This document shows, in pieces, positions 49,748 through 58,641 of a stretch of 64,000 nt of DNA. Below the pieces are notes generated by a model. It ran no database searches. It was not told where the DNA came from and saw nothing but the letters and a program-made list of their open reading frames with translations. The translations under genes and the position numbers were made by a program. Each line of letters begins with the position of its first letter. Position 1 is the first letter of the stretch. The stretch comes from Sphaerisporangium fuscum (GTDB taxonomy: Bacteria > Actinomycetota > Actinomycetes > Streptosporangiales > Streptosporangiaceae): contig NZ_JAHDTF010000013.1 of the NCBI RefSeq assembly GCF_018531465.1, forward strand, positions 62,001 through 126,000, in the 5' to 3' direction.

Positions 49748-50386
49748 TCAGAATGCGGCGATGGTGGTGGGGGCGCGTTCGGCGCGGCTGAGGGCGCGCA
49801 GGACGGCGGTGGGGCCGTGGCGGCGTACGGCCAGGCGGCTCAGCAGGTCGACCACCGTGCCGACGGCGCCCTCCGGGAGCTCCGGGGTCGGGATGCCGGC
49901 GCTGACCGCCAGGTCGTCGGAGTGGACGGCCAGCTCCATCATCCGGGTGACCAGGAAGTCGTCGATCGCCAGGGACCACGGCCCCCACAGCGAGATGCGC
50001 ACCGGCCGGTCCGGCGTCGAGGCGAAGAGGCCCGGCAGCCCGTCGACGACGGCGTCGACCCGCCCCGCCAGCGCCGCCGCCCCCTCGGCCCCCACCCGCT
50101 CGCCGCCGCGCCGGATGCGGACGTTGATCTCGTCGTCCACGCCGCCGTCGATCCACTCCACCCGGCCGTAGTGGTCGAGCAGGGAGACGACGGGCTCCGC
50201 CGGCACCGGCTCGGCGAGGGCCTGCGGGACGGCCAGGATCTGGTAGGCCAGGTGACCGGCGAGACCCGCCACGCCGAACTCCGGCAGCGCGCTCGGGCCG
50301 CCCCACGCGGCGGCCACCTCGGGCCGGCGCAGCAGTGCGGCGACCGAGCGGGCGGTGGCCACGAAGTCGTCTCTGATGCCGGTCAT
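49748..50386 (-). CDS. maleylpyruvate isomerase/DinB-like protein
   Basis: 212 residues from ATG 50386, 8 bases after GGAGG. Helical N-terminus with LAGHLAYQILAVP, the conserved MMELAVHSDDLAVS and FLVTRM pattern, and a C-terminal VDLLSRLAVRRHG typical of mycothiol-dependent maleylpyruvate isomerase family proteins. The true substrate is unknown in most members. Confidence 0.78.
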   Translation of the reverse strand: MTGIRDDFVATARSVAALLRRPEVAAAWGGPSALPEFGVAGLAGHLAYQILAVPQALAEPVPAEPVVSLLDHYGRVEWIDGGVDDEINVRIRRGGERVGAEGAAALAGRVDAVVDGLPGLFASTPDRPVRISLWGPWSLAIDDFLVTRMMELAVHSDDLAVSAGIPTPELPEGAVGTVVDLLSRLAVRRHGPTAVLRALSRAERAPTTIAAF

Positions 50387-50521
50387 TCGCGCACTCCTCC
50401 GCTCGTTCGCCCGCTCCGATACAGAGCTCCAGAGCCGGCGGCTGATCCACTGATGCCGGTCCGAGGGCGTCGAGCCGTCCATGCGTGCCGGACCGGACGC
50501 CCCGAGCCGTCCCCTATGGTG

Positions 50522-52195
50522 TCAGGTCGCCGCCCGCTCCGGCACCGCCCGTGCCATGGCGTCGGTGACCGCCGTGCGGGCGGCGACGGCGTCGTCGGCC
50601 GACAGGGCGAGACGGGCGTTGGCTTCGCACCGTGCCATCGAGCACCGGCCCAGCGCCTCCCGTACTCCCGGGACGCTCGCCGCGGCCATCGACAGGCTGG
50701 TGACGCCGAGGCCCACCAGGACGGTGGCGAGGAGAGGGTCGGCGGCGGCCTCGCCGCACACGCCCACCGGCTTGGACGCCTCCCGCCCGGCCTCGGCGCA
50801 CATGGCGACCAGCCGCAGCAGCGCGGGCTGCCACGGGTCGAGCAGGTCGGCCAGGTCCCCGTGCTGGCGGTCGGCGGCGAAGGTGTACTGGCCGAGGTCG
50901 TTGGTGCCGACACTGAGGAAGTCGACCTCCTCCAGCAGCCGCCGGGCCTGCAGCGCGGCGGACGGCACCTCGACCATCACCCCGACGCGGCGCAGCCCCC
51001 GCCCCCGCGCGCGCTCGGCGAAACCGGCCGCCTCCCCCACCGTGCCGACCATGGGGGCCATCACCCACGGCTCGGCGCCGCACGCGCGCGCCGCCGCGGC
51101 GATCGCGTCCAGCTGGGTGTCCAGCACCTCCGGCCGGACCCTGCCGGTGCGCAGGCCCCGGAGGCCGAGAGCCGGGTTGGACTCCTCGGGGAGACCCAGG
51201 AACGGCAGAGGCTTGTCCGACCCGGCGTCCAGGGTACGGATCACCACCCGCCCGTCCGGGACCGCCCGGAGGACCGCGGTGTAGGCGGCCACCTGTTCCT
51301 CGGCGGACGGCGGGTCGTGCCGGTCGAGGAACAGGAACTCCGTGCGGAACAGGCCGACGCCCTCCGCCGCGCCCGGCCGGACGTCGAGCGCCGAGCCGAT
51401 GTTGAGCAGCAGCGGGACCGGGTGCCCGTCGGCCGTCCGCCCGGCGCCCCGGCTGGTGAAGGCGCGTTCCCTGGCCGCCTCGGCCTCCCGGCGTACCGCG
51501 GCGACGGCGTCCTCACCGATGCCCGCCTCGACCTCCCCGGTGACGCCGTCGACCTGGATCAACGTGCCGTCGGGGATGCCGGTGGCGTCCCGGCAGGCGA
51601 CCACGGCCGGCAGGCCGAGGCCGCGGGCGAGGATCGCGGTGTGGCTCGTCGGGCCGCCCTTCTCGGTGACGATGGCGAGGACGGTGTCCGTGTCGAGGCT
51701 CGCGGTGTCGGCCGGCGCGAGGTCGTCGGCGACCAGGACGTACGGGTGGCCCGGGTCGGGCACCCCCGGCATGGGCAGGCCGAGCACGAGGGCGACGGCG
51801 CGGTTGCGGATGTCGTCCAGGTCGCCCGCCCGGTCGGCGAAGTATCCGCCGGCCGCCAGCAGCGCCTCCCGGTGGTGGGCGCACGCCGCGTCGATCGCGT
51901 GCGCGGCGGCGAGGCCGGAGTGTACGGCCTGCTCGACCGACTCGCGGAGGGTGACGTCCGCCGCCATGAAGCTCTGGGCTTCGAGAATGTCGCGGGCTTC
52001 GCCTTCGCGGGCGGTGGCGGCCTGCCGTTCGAGGTGCCCGGCGACGGCGGCCAGGGCTCGCGTGGCGGCGCCGATCTCCTCGGCGGCGTCGGTGACCGGG
52101 GCGGGCGGGGGCAGCACCGGCGGCCTCGCCATTCGGAACGCCGGCCCGGCCGCGCGTCCGGGACTCACCCCGATGCCGCGCAGGATCTCAGCCAT
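50522..52195 (-). CDS. ptsI: PTS enzyme I
   Basis: 557 residues from ATG 52195. Autophosphorylation His in GGPTSHTAILARG, PEP-binding barrel motifs LFRTEFLFLDR, VIRTLDAGSDKPLPFL, GVMVEVPSAAL, SVGTNDLGQYT and GVCGEAAADP. It transfers phosphate from PEP to HPr. Located 86 bases downstream of ptsH on the same strand, forming ptsHI; the sugar-specific EII genes lie just upstream. Confidence 0.97.
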   Translation of the reverse strand: MAEILRGIGVSPGRAAGPAFRMARPPVLPPPAPVTDAAEEIGAATRALAAVAGHLERQAATAREGEARDILEAQSFMAADVTLRESVEQAVHSGLAAAHAIDAACAHHREALLAAGGYFADRAGDLDDIRNRAVALVLGLPMPGVPDPGHPYVLVADDLAPADTASLDTDTVLAIVTEKGGPTSHTAILARGLGLPAVVACRDATGIPDGTLIQVDGVTGEVEAGIGEDAVAAVRREAEAARERAFTSRGAGRTADGHPVPLLLNIGSALDVRPGAAEGVGLFRTEFLFLDRHDPPSAEEQVAAYTAVLRAVPDGRVVIRTLDAGSDKPLPFLGLPEESNPALGLRGLRTGRVRPEVLDTQLDAIAAAARACGAEPWVMAPMVGTVGEAAGFAERARGRGLRRVGVMVEVPSAALQARRLLEEVDFLSVGTNDLGQYTFAADRQHGDLADLLDPWQPALLRLVAMCAEAGREASKPVGVCGEAAADPLLATVLVGLGVTSLSMAAASVPGVREALGRCSMARCEANARLALSADDAVAARTAVTDAMARAVPERAAT

Positions 52196-52281
52196 CCCGT
52201 CCTTCTTCCACCGGCACCCGCGACCGCCCCGGCCGGACGTGAGGCACGCGCGTCCGTCCCGGCCCGGTGTGAGGCGCGGGG

Positions 52282-52566
52282 TCACGCATCGGTCGTCTCC
52301 TCGGCGTCCAGGTCGCGGGACAGCAGCTCGGCGAGCGCGGAGAGGGCCTCCTCGGCGCCGTCCCCCTCGGCTTGGAGCGTCACCGCCGCGCCGTGTCCGA
52401 CCCCGAGGGAGAGGACGGCGAGCATGCTGGTGGCGGGTACGGCGGGCCGGTCCCCGACCTTGATCCGCACGGCCGCGCCGTGACGCGCGGCCTCCTGGAC
52501 GAACAGCTTCGCGGGCCGCGCGTGCAACCCACTCCGGGAGCCGACGGTGACGGTTCTCTCAGGCAT
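52282..52566 (-). CDS. ptsH: PTS phosphocarrier HPr
   Basis: 94 residues. The active-site His is in SGLHARPAKLFVQEA and the regulatory-site region is VPATSMLAVLSLGVGHG, where the usual Ser-46-like residue is present as Ser. Carries phosphate from EI to EIIA. Followed by ptsI. Confidence 0.95.
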   Translation of the reverse strand: MPERTVTVGSRSGLHARPAKLFVQEAARHGAAVRIKVGDRPAVPATSMLAVLSLGVGHGAAVTLQAEGDGAEEALSALAELLSRDLDAEETTDA

Positions 52567-52850
52567 GGCGGGGGGTTCCTTACCGATTCGAGGGAGCATG
52601 TGAATTGCAGGGGTTCGCCGGCGCGCCCCGGGCCCGCCGCCGTACGACGGCGCCGGATTCACCGGCCCACGTCCCGCCGCCACGGCGCCGGAGGAACCGA
52701 CACCCAGCGGACGGAGGACGAGAGCGCCAGGTGGACGAACTCGACATCCAGCGGAGGGAGGGCGGGAGCGCCGGGTGGGCGAGCGTGGCAGCAGGGGTGG
52801 CCTGCCGTGGCCGGCCGGGAAGTGCGCCGGGTGGGGCGAGGGCGGGGTTG
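52567..52850. other. intergenic region between dehydrogenase and ptsH
   Basis: 284 bases, very GC-rich, with no supported gene. It may contain the ptsHI promoter, but no clear -35/-10 pair is seen. Confidence 0.4.
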
Positions 52851-53891
52851 TCAGGGTTCGACGGTGACCTTTATGGCGGTTCCTCGGGCGACGGTGTCGA
52901 TGCCGGTCAGGACCTCGGTGAGGGGGATCCGGTGGGTGATGAGGTCGGCGACCGGGACCGCGCCGGTGGCGATCAGGTCGAGGGCCCTGGCGTTGTGCCG
53001 GGGGCTCGAGCCGTTCGCGCCGACGATGGTCAGCTCCCGGTAGTGCACGAGGTTGGAGTCGAGCGCGATGATCGGGTCGTCCTTGGGCAGGCCGCCGAAG
53101 AAGCTGATCCTTCCCTGGCGCGCCGCCATCTGGAGCGCCTGCTGCTGGGCGGCTCCGGACGCGGCGGCCGTGATGACGACGTCGGCGCCCCGGCCGCCGG
53201 TGAGCTTGAGCACCTCGTCCACGACGTCGGTGTCCCGGCCGCTGATCACCGCGTCCGGCTTCACCCGTTCGGCGGCCATGGCGAGCCGTTCGGGGTTGAG
53301 GTCGGCGAGGACGACCCTGCCCGCGCCGAGCGACCGGGCGAGCCGCACGTGGAGGCACCCGATGGGGCCGGCGCCGAGGATCACCACGTCGTCCCCGTCG
53401 CCGACGCGCGCCAGTTCCTGGCCGTTGAGCACGCAGGCGAGCGGTTCGGCGACCGACGCCTCGGCGAAGCCGACCCCGTCGGGGATGCGGTTGAGGCCGT
53501 CGACGGCGAGCACCTTGGCGGGCACGATGGTGTACTGGGCGAACCCGCCCTCGTAGTGGTAGCCCATCGACTCCTGGTCGGGGCAGACGGTCCACCTGCC
53601 GCGCAGGCAGTCGTCGCAGCGGCCGCACGGGATCGCGGCGATCACCTGGACCCGGTCGCCCGCCGCCCAGCCCGTCACCCCCTCGCCGACCTCGGCGATC
53701 TCCCCGGCGATCTCGTGACCCATCACGCGCGGCGGCCGGATGTGGTGGTGGCCGTGCTTGAAGATCTTGACGTCGGTGCCGCAGGTGGAGCAGTTGCGGA
53801 CGCGGATCTTCACCTCGCCGGGTCCCGGGGAGGGTTCGGGGGCGTCCTCCACGCGGATGTCACCGGGGGCGTGGAAGCGGGCGACCTTCAC
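52851..53891 (-). CDS. zinc-dependent medium-chain dehydrogenase (polyol or polyol-phosphate type)
   Basis: 346 residues from GTG 53891, overlapping the EIIA stop as GTGA. Catalytic zinc ligands Cys37 (TCGTD) and His59 in GHE; structural zinc site CGRCDDCLRGRWTVC; Rossmann motif GAGPIGCLH. It resembles sorbitol, threonine or galactitol-1-phosphate dehydrogenases. Co-translation with the PTS EIIA implies that it oxidises the imported polyol phosphate. Confidence 0.88.
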   Translation of the reverse strand: MKVARFHAPGDIRVEDAPEPSPGPGEVKIRVRNCSTCGTDVKIFKHGHHHIRPPRVMGHEIAGEIAEVGEGVTGWAAGDRVQVIAAIPCGRCDDCLRGRWTVCPDQESMGYHYEGGFAQYTIVPAKVLAVDGLNRIPDGVGFAEASVAEPLACVLNGQELARVGDGDDVVILGAGPIGCLHVRLARSLGAGRVVLADLNPERLAMAAERVKPDAVISGRDTDVVDEVLKLTGGRGADVVITAAASGAAQQQALQMAARQGRISFFGGLPKDDPIIALDSNLVHYRELTIVGANGSSPRHNARALDLIATGAVPVADLITHRIPLTEVLTGIDTVARGTAIKVTVEP

Positions 53892-54352
53892 TGTGGTGTT
53901 TCCTCTCCGTGGGCTTGGGGGTTGAGCAGCCGGAGGACCGTCTCCGGGTCGGTCGTCTCGCGCAGCGTCCTCGCGCGGTCGGCGTCGAGCAGGATCTGCG
54001 CCAGCTCCGACAGCAGCCGTACGTGCCCGTCGCCCCGGGCGGCGATGCCGACGCACAGGACGACCCGCTCGCCGTCCCAGTCGACCCCGCCGGGGAAGCG
54101 CAGCACGCTGACGGCGTCGTGGTGGACGGCGTCCTTGCCGGCGAGGGTGCCGTGGGGGATGGCGACGCCCTCGCCGACGTAGGTCGAGACGGACCTCTCG
54201 CGTTCGATCATGGTGTCGATGTACGGCTCGTCGATGGCGCCGACGGCCAGCAGGGCTTCGCCGCACTGGCGGATGGCGTCGTCGCGGGACGCCGCCTCGG
54301 CGGTGAGCCGGATGGCCCTGGGGTCGAGCGGCAGCGGCGCCGTCTCAGGCAT
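53888..54352 (-). CDS. PTS EIIA, mannitol/fructose family
   Basis: 154 residues. EIIA domain with the phospho-His in GVAIPHGTLAGKDAV and RDDAIRQCGEALLAVG upstream. Starts 8 bases inside the EIIB gene. Transfers phosphate from HPr to the EIIB cysteine. Confidence 0.92.
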   Translation of the reverse strand: MPETAPLPLDPRAIRLTAEAASRDDAIRQCGEALLAVGAIDEPYIDTMIERERSVSTYVGEGVAIPHGTLAGKDAVHHDAVSVLRFPGGVDWDGERVVLCVGIAARGDGHVRLLSELAQILLDADRARTLRETTDPETVLRLLNPQAHGEETPQ

Positions 54353-54653
54353 GGACGGTCCCGCCGTTCTTGATGGTGGTGATGAGCTTGGTCACGGCCG
54401 GGTCGCCGATGAACACCTGGAAGGGGACGAGCACCCTGCCGGGGGCGGTGGCCCGGGCGCGGTCGGCGAGCCCGGCGTGGCACACGATGACGTCGGCGTC
54501 GGCCGGGATCGAGTTGACCGGGGTGTGCTTCACCTCGACCTGAAGTCCCGACAGGGCCTTGCGCAGCTGTGTGGCCAGCATGACGCTGCTGCCCATGCCC
54601 GCGTCACAGGCGACGACGATCTTGTGGACGTCCTTGCTCTCGATGCTCGGCAT
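54345..54653 (-). CDS. PTS EIIB, mannitol type
   Basis: 102 residues. Phosphocysteine loop VACDAGMGSSVM and VDIIV-like VIVCHAGL strand typical of EIIB-Mtl. Encoded separately from EIIC instead of fused as in E. coli MtlA. Confidence 0.93.
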   Translation of the reverse strand: MPSIESKDVHKIVVACDAGMGSSVMLATQLRKALSGLQVEVKHTPVNSIPADADVIVCHAGLADRARATAPGRVLVPFQVFIGDPAVTKLITTIKNGGTVHA

Positions 54654-54658
54654 CGCGT

Positions 54659-55915
54659 TCACACCTCTCTGGTGACGGGCTGGATTTCCTTCTCGTCCCC
54701 GGCGGGCGTCTCGGCGCCCTCGCCGGCCTGGACGGCGGGCGGCCCGGCCTCGGCGTCCTGTCCGGGGCCGGCGGTGGGGACGGCGCCGGCGGTGGGGACG
54801 GCGCCGGCGGTGGGGACGGCGCCGGCGGTGGGGACGGCGCCGGCGTCCGAGGTCTCGGGCTCGTCGCCGTTGGCGCGGCCGAAGCCGAGCAGCGCCGAGG
54901 CCACCGCGAACGACACCGCCGTGGCCACCACCACTCCGGCGATGACGCCGAACCAGCCGCCCTTGGGGGTGACCGCGAGGTAGGCGAAGATGCTGCCCGG
55001 GGACGGGGTGGCCACCAGTCCCGCGCCGGTGAGCCAGAAGGTGGTGATCCCCGCGGCCCCGCCGGCCATCGTCGCGAGGATGAGGCGCGGCCTCATCAGC
55101 ACGTACGGGAAGTAGATCTCGTGGATGCCGCCGAGGAAGTGGATGATGATCGCCGCGGGGGTGCTGGGGCGCAGCAGCCGGGGGCCGAACAGCAGGTAGG
55201 CCAGGAGCAGGCCGAGGCCCGGCCCCGGGTTGGACTCCATCATGAACAGGATCGACTTGCCGTGCTTGAGCGCCTCCGCCGCGCCGAGCGGGCCGAGGAC
55301 GCCGTGGTTGATCGCGTTGTTGAGGAACAGCACCTTGGCGGGCTCGATGAACACCGAGGCGAGCGGCAGCAGGCCGTGGTCGAGCAGCCAGGCGACGGCG
55401 TTCCCGGCCACGTCGGTGATCACCCGGACGATGGGCCCGATGCCCCAGACGCCGACGACGGCCATCGCCGCGCCGACGATGCCGGCGCTGAAGTTGTCGA
55501 CCAGCATCTCGAACCCGGCCTTGGTGTGCCGCTCGGTGAAGCGGTCGACCTGCTTGAGCACGAAGGCCGCGAGCGGGCCGACGGCCATGGCGCCGAGGAA
55601 CATGGGGCTCGTCGCTCCGACGACGACTCCCATGGTGGCGACGGCGCCGACCACCGCGCCGCGCTGGCCGTGGACCATGCGCCCGCCGGTGTATCCGATG
55701 AGGATGGGCAGCAGGACGGTGACGATGGGGCCGACGAGGGCGCCGAGGGTCTTGTTGGGCAGCCATCCGGTGGGGATGAACAGCGCGGTGATCAGACCCC
55801 AGGCGATGAAGGCGCCGATGTTGGGCATGATCATGCCGGCCAGGTGGCCGCCGAAGCGTTGGATACTCGCCTTGAGGCCGGTCCCATGGACCGTGGGGGT
55901 GTAGGCGTCGGCCAT
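54659..55915 (-). CDS. PTS EIIC, mannitol type
   Basis: 418 residues. EIIC-Mtl landmarks GMIMPNIGAFIAWG, NKTLGALVGPIV, ATSPMFLGAM, FLNNAINHG, ESNPGPGLG and GGIHEIYFPYVLM, with about eight helices. The C-terminal 70 residues are a hydrophilic tail with four GAVPTA repeats, absent from typical EIIC and replacing the usual fused EIIB. Confidence 0.95.
   Translation of the reverse strand: MADAYTPTVHGTGLKASIQRFGGHLAGMIMPNIGAFIAWGLITALFIPTGWLPNKTLGALVGPIVTVLLPILIGYTGGRMVHGQRGAVVGAVATMGVVVGATSPMFLGAMAVGPLAAFVLKQVDRFTERHTKAGFEMLVDNFSAGIVGAAMAVVGVWGIGPIVRVITDVAGNAVAWLLDHGLLPLASVFIEPAKVLFLNNAINHGVLGPLGAAEALKHGKSILFMMESNPGPGLGLLLAYLLFGPRLLRPSTPAAIIIHFLGGIHEIYFPYVLMRPRLILATMAGGAAGITTFWLTGAGLVATPSPGSIFAYLAVTPKGGWFGVIAGVVVATAVSFAVASALLGFGRANGDEPETSDAGAVPTAGAVPTAGAVPTAGAVPTAGPGQDAEAGPPAVQAGEGAETPAGDEKEIQPVTREV
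54770..54842. repeat. 18-bp tandem repeat, about four copies, in EIIC tail
   Basis: The unit on the minus strand encodes Gly-Ala-Val-Pro-Thr-Ala. Copies are nearly identical at the DNA level, so copy number may vary between strains without shifting the frame. Confidence 0.85.
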
Positions 55916-55975
55916 GTGGTGCTCCTTCCGGGGCTGCCGGCGTGGCGCCGGCGTGGGGGTGTGAACGAGCCGCTG

Positions 55976-56917
55976 TCAGCCCCCGGACGTCAACGGCTTG
56001 GTCGGATCGGGCGTGCGGACGCGGACGGCGCCGCGCCTGATGTCGGCGGGTGAGGGCATGCGGCTGCCGGGCAGCGCCACGGCGGCGGACGCCCAGGCGA
56101 GGGCCTCGACCAGCGCCTCCTCGCCTCGCGCCCCGGCCGCCAGGAATCCGGCGAGCATGGCGTCGCCCGCGCCGACCGCGCTGCGCGGCTCGGGTACGGG
56201 GCACTCGCCGTACCAGGCGTGATCGTCCTCGACCAGGAGCGCGCCGTCGGGGCCGAGGCTCGCGAGCACGGATCTCGCGCCCATGGCCCGCAGCTTGCCC
56301 ACGGCGTCGAGCGCGTCGCCGACGGTGGAGACGGACGTGCCCGTGGCCTCGGCGAGCTCCTCCCGGTTGGGCTTGACCAGGGCGGGAGCCGCGGCCACCG
56401 CGGACACCAGGGCGGGCCCGCTGGTGTCGACGGCGACGTTGATGCCCGCGTGGGCGAAGCGCAGGCACAGGCGGGCGTACATGTCGACGGGGACGCCGGG
56501 CGGGAGGCTCCCGGAGACGACGACCCAGTCGGCCGACTCGGCGGCGCCGAGCACCGCGTCGGCGACGGCGTCCAGCTCGGCGGGCGTCAGGGCCGTCCCC
56601 GGCTCGTTGATCTTGGTGATGGTGCCGTCCGGCTCGGCCAGGGCGACGTTGGACCGCGTGGGCCCGGCCACCGGCACTGTGATCATCTGGATGCCCTCGG
56701 CCGACAGAAGCTCGAGCAGGTGGCCGCCGTCGGCGCCGCCGTAGGGGACGACCGCGCACGAGCGCACCCGGTTGGCCAGGAGCGCGCGGGACACGTTGAC
56801 ACCCTTGCCACCCGGGTCGAGGTGGGCGTTCGCGGCGCGGATGACCGCGCCCCGCGAGAGTTCGGCGATCTCGATGGTGCGGTCGAGGCTCGGGTTGAGG
56901 GTCAGGGTGAGGATCAT
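55976..56917 (-). CDS. fruK: 1-phosphofructokinase (PfkB family)
   Basis: 313 residues. PfkB signatures LNPSLDRTIEI at the N-terminus, DPGGKGVNVSRAL, VVSGSLPPGVP, LVKPNREELAEA and the C-terminal AVGAGDAMLAGFL with the catalytic Asp. FruK/LacC group. Overlaps the DeoR stop as ATGA and precedes the EIIC gene. It would phosphorylate fructose-1-phosphate or a related ketose phosphate. Confidence 0.9.
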   Translation of the reverse strand: MILTLTLNPSLDRTIEIAELSRGAVIRAANAHLDPGGKGVNVSRALLANRVRSCAVVPYGGADGGHLLELLSAEGIQMITVPVAGPTRSNVALAEPDGTITKINEPGTALTPAELDAVADAVLGAAESADWVVVSGSLPPGVPVDMYARLCLRFAHAGINVAVDTSGPALVSAVAAAPALVKPNREELAEATGTSVSTVGDALDAVGKLRAMGARSVLASLGPDGALLVEDDHAWYGECPVPEPRSAVGAGDAMLAGFLAAGARGEEALVEALAWASAAVALPGSRMPSPADIRRGAVRVRTPDPTKPLTSGG

Positions 56918-57675
56918 GCCCGTACCACCTCCGGTCCCGCCGCCGCCATCTCGGCGGCGGACGCGGGGTCGAGCCCCGTGTCGGTGATCACGACGTCGAT
57001 CTCCTGCAGGGACGCGAACCGGGCGAGGTAGGTGTCGCCGAACTTGGTGTGGTCGGCCAGCAGCACGCTGCGCTTCGCCGCCTTGATCATCGCCCGCTTG
57101 ATCGCGGCCTCGGCTGGGTCGGGGGTCGTGAGCCCCTTCTCCACCGAGCAGCCGTTGGCGGCCATGAAGGCGACGTCGACGTTCAGCATCGACAGCGGGC
57201 GCAGCGCCCAGTCGTCGACGGTGGCGAGGGTACGTCCCCGCAGCCGGCCGCCCAGCATGATCACGCTCAGGTTGGGCCGGGCCGCGAGCGCCGTGGCCAG
57301 CGGCGGGGAGTTGACGATGACCGTGAGCTCGCGGTCGGCGGGCAGGATCCGGACGAGCCGGCCGGTGGTGGACCCGGCGTCGATGATGACGGCGCCGTCC
57401 TCCGGCAGCTCGGCCAGCGCGGCCTTGGCGATGCGTTCCTTCTCCGCCGTCATGACCTCGTCGCGCGTGGCGAGGGCGGGTTCGAAGCCCAGGCGCTCCA
57501 CCGGGATCGCGCCCCCGTGCACGCGGCGCAGCACGCCGGCACGCTCCAGAGCGGTCAGGTCGCGGCGGATCGTCTCGGTGGTGACCGAGAACTCCTCGGC
57601 CAGGGTCACCACGTCCACGCGGCCGACGGCCCGCGCCCGGCGGAGGATCTCCTGCTGCCGCTCCTCGGCGTACAT
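56914..57675 (-). CDS. DeoR-family sugar-phosphate-responsive repressor
   Basis: 253 residues. DeoR helix-turn-helix (RQQEILRRARAVGRVDVVTLAEEFSVTTETIRRDLTALERAGVLRRVHGGA) and a C-terminal sugar-phosphate sensor domain (VIIDAGSTTGRLV, VAFMAANG, KSVLLADHTKF-like). First gene of the operon with fruK and the EII genes; a good promoter with direct repeats lies upstream. Confidence 0.94.
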   Translation of the reverse strand: MYAEERQQEILRRARAVGRVDVVTLAEEFSVTTETIRRDLTALERAGVLRRVHGGAIPVERLGFEPALATRDEVMTAEKERIAKAALAELPEDGAVIIDAGSTTGRLVRILPADRELTVIVNSPPLATALAARPNLSVIMLGGRLRGRTLATVDDWALRPLSMLNVDVAFMAANGCSVEKGLTTPDPAEAAIKRAMIKAAKRSVLLADHTKFGDTYLARFASLQEIDVVITDTGLDPASAAEMAAAGPEVVRA

Positions 57676-57715
57676 CGTGTTGATTCACCGCCGTTTCGTG
57701 TTGGTTTCGCCTTTG

Positions 57716-57743
57716 TTTATACCCGACCATGTGGGGTGGTCAA
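57716..57743 (-). promoter_or_regulatory. promoter of the deoR-fruK-PTS operon
   Basis: On the minus strand TTGACC (57743-57738) and TATAAA (57721-57716) are 16 bases apart. Downstream, within 57693-57711, CGAAAC occurs twice, 10 bases apart, as direct repeats of the kind DeoR proteins bind. Confidence 0.7.
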
Positions 57744-57858
57744 GAGTGTTCGGGGCATTGACCACAGGCGAAGGCGGAGGTCCCCACACGGCCGGCGAAG
57801 AACGGGCATGCCGAAGAGGCCCCCGCCACGCTCCGGCGAGGGCCCAGGGGGCGGGAGG

Positions 57859-58494
57859 TCAGACGCCGAAAAGCGTCAGGATCACCCAGGCCGAGCAGGC
57901 CCCGGCCACCGCTCCGGCCGCGACCTGGGCCGCGGTGTGGTGGGCCAGCCGTACCCGCGCCCAGCACACCAGGACCACCACGACCGCCCCGCAGGCGAGC
58001 GTCGGCGCCGCCGGGAGCACGCGGGCCAGCACGAGCACCGTGCCCGCGGACACGGCGGCATGGAAGGAGATCTTCCACTTCAGGGTCACCGGCACGGTGA
58101 CCGTCAGCCCGGCGAGCATCGCGGCGACCGTGGCCACCAGGAACCGCGGGGCCCCGAGCCCCGCCAGCAGCAGGAGCGCCGCGAACACCGCCACGACGGC
58201 CACCAGCAGCGGCACCGTCCTTCGCGATCGGTCCACGATGTGCCGGGAGTCGAGGCGCCCGGAGCGGACGCCGAGGGCGATGACCCCCGCCGGGATCCCC
58301 CCGCACAGGGCCGAGGCCACGAGCCCCCACCAGAAACCCGGCCATCCGTCGGAGACCAGGCCCACCACCGGCGGCAGCCCGATGACCAGCACCTGCGGCG
58401 CGAAGATCTCGGTGAGCCAGCGGGCGGCCCGATCGGGCACGCCGGTGGCCCCGACGGCCCCTTCCCCGGCACTCGCCACCCGCTGGTCGTCCAT
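57859..58494 (-). CDS. PAP2-like membrane protein
   Basis: 211 residues from ATG 58494 after GGAGGG. Five or six helices. KWKISFHAAVSAG and ARVRLAHHTAAQVAAG occupy the positions of the PAP2 phosphatase motifs (KxxxSxH and RxxxxxH), though the second motif has Gln where Asp is usual. May be a lipid phosphatase or an inactive relative. Confidence 0.7.
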   Translation of the reverse strand: MDDQRVASAGEGAVGATGVPDRAARWLTEIFAPQVLVIGLPPVVGLVSDGWPGFWWGLVASALCGGIPAGVIALGVRSGRLDSRHIVDRSRRTVPLLVAVVAVFAALLLLAGLGAPRFLVATVAAMLAGLTVTVPVTLKWKISFHAAVSAGTVLVLARVLPAAPTLACGAVVVVLVCWARVRLAHHTAAQVAAGAVAGACSAWVILTLFGV

Positions 58495-58641
58495 GAAACC
58501 CTCCCGCGCACGATCCTGGAGATCGCAGACTCCCACATCCGGGAGCACGCCCGCGCCCCGCGACGCGAGCGACGGGCCGGGACGATGGCGAAATCCTCCG
58601 CCTGCCGATAGGTTCAGGGAAATAAGCGTCATAGGAGGCGT

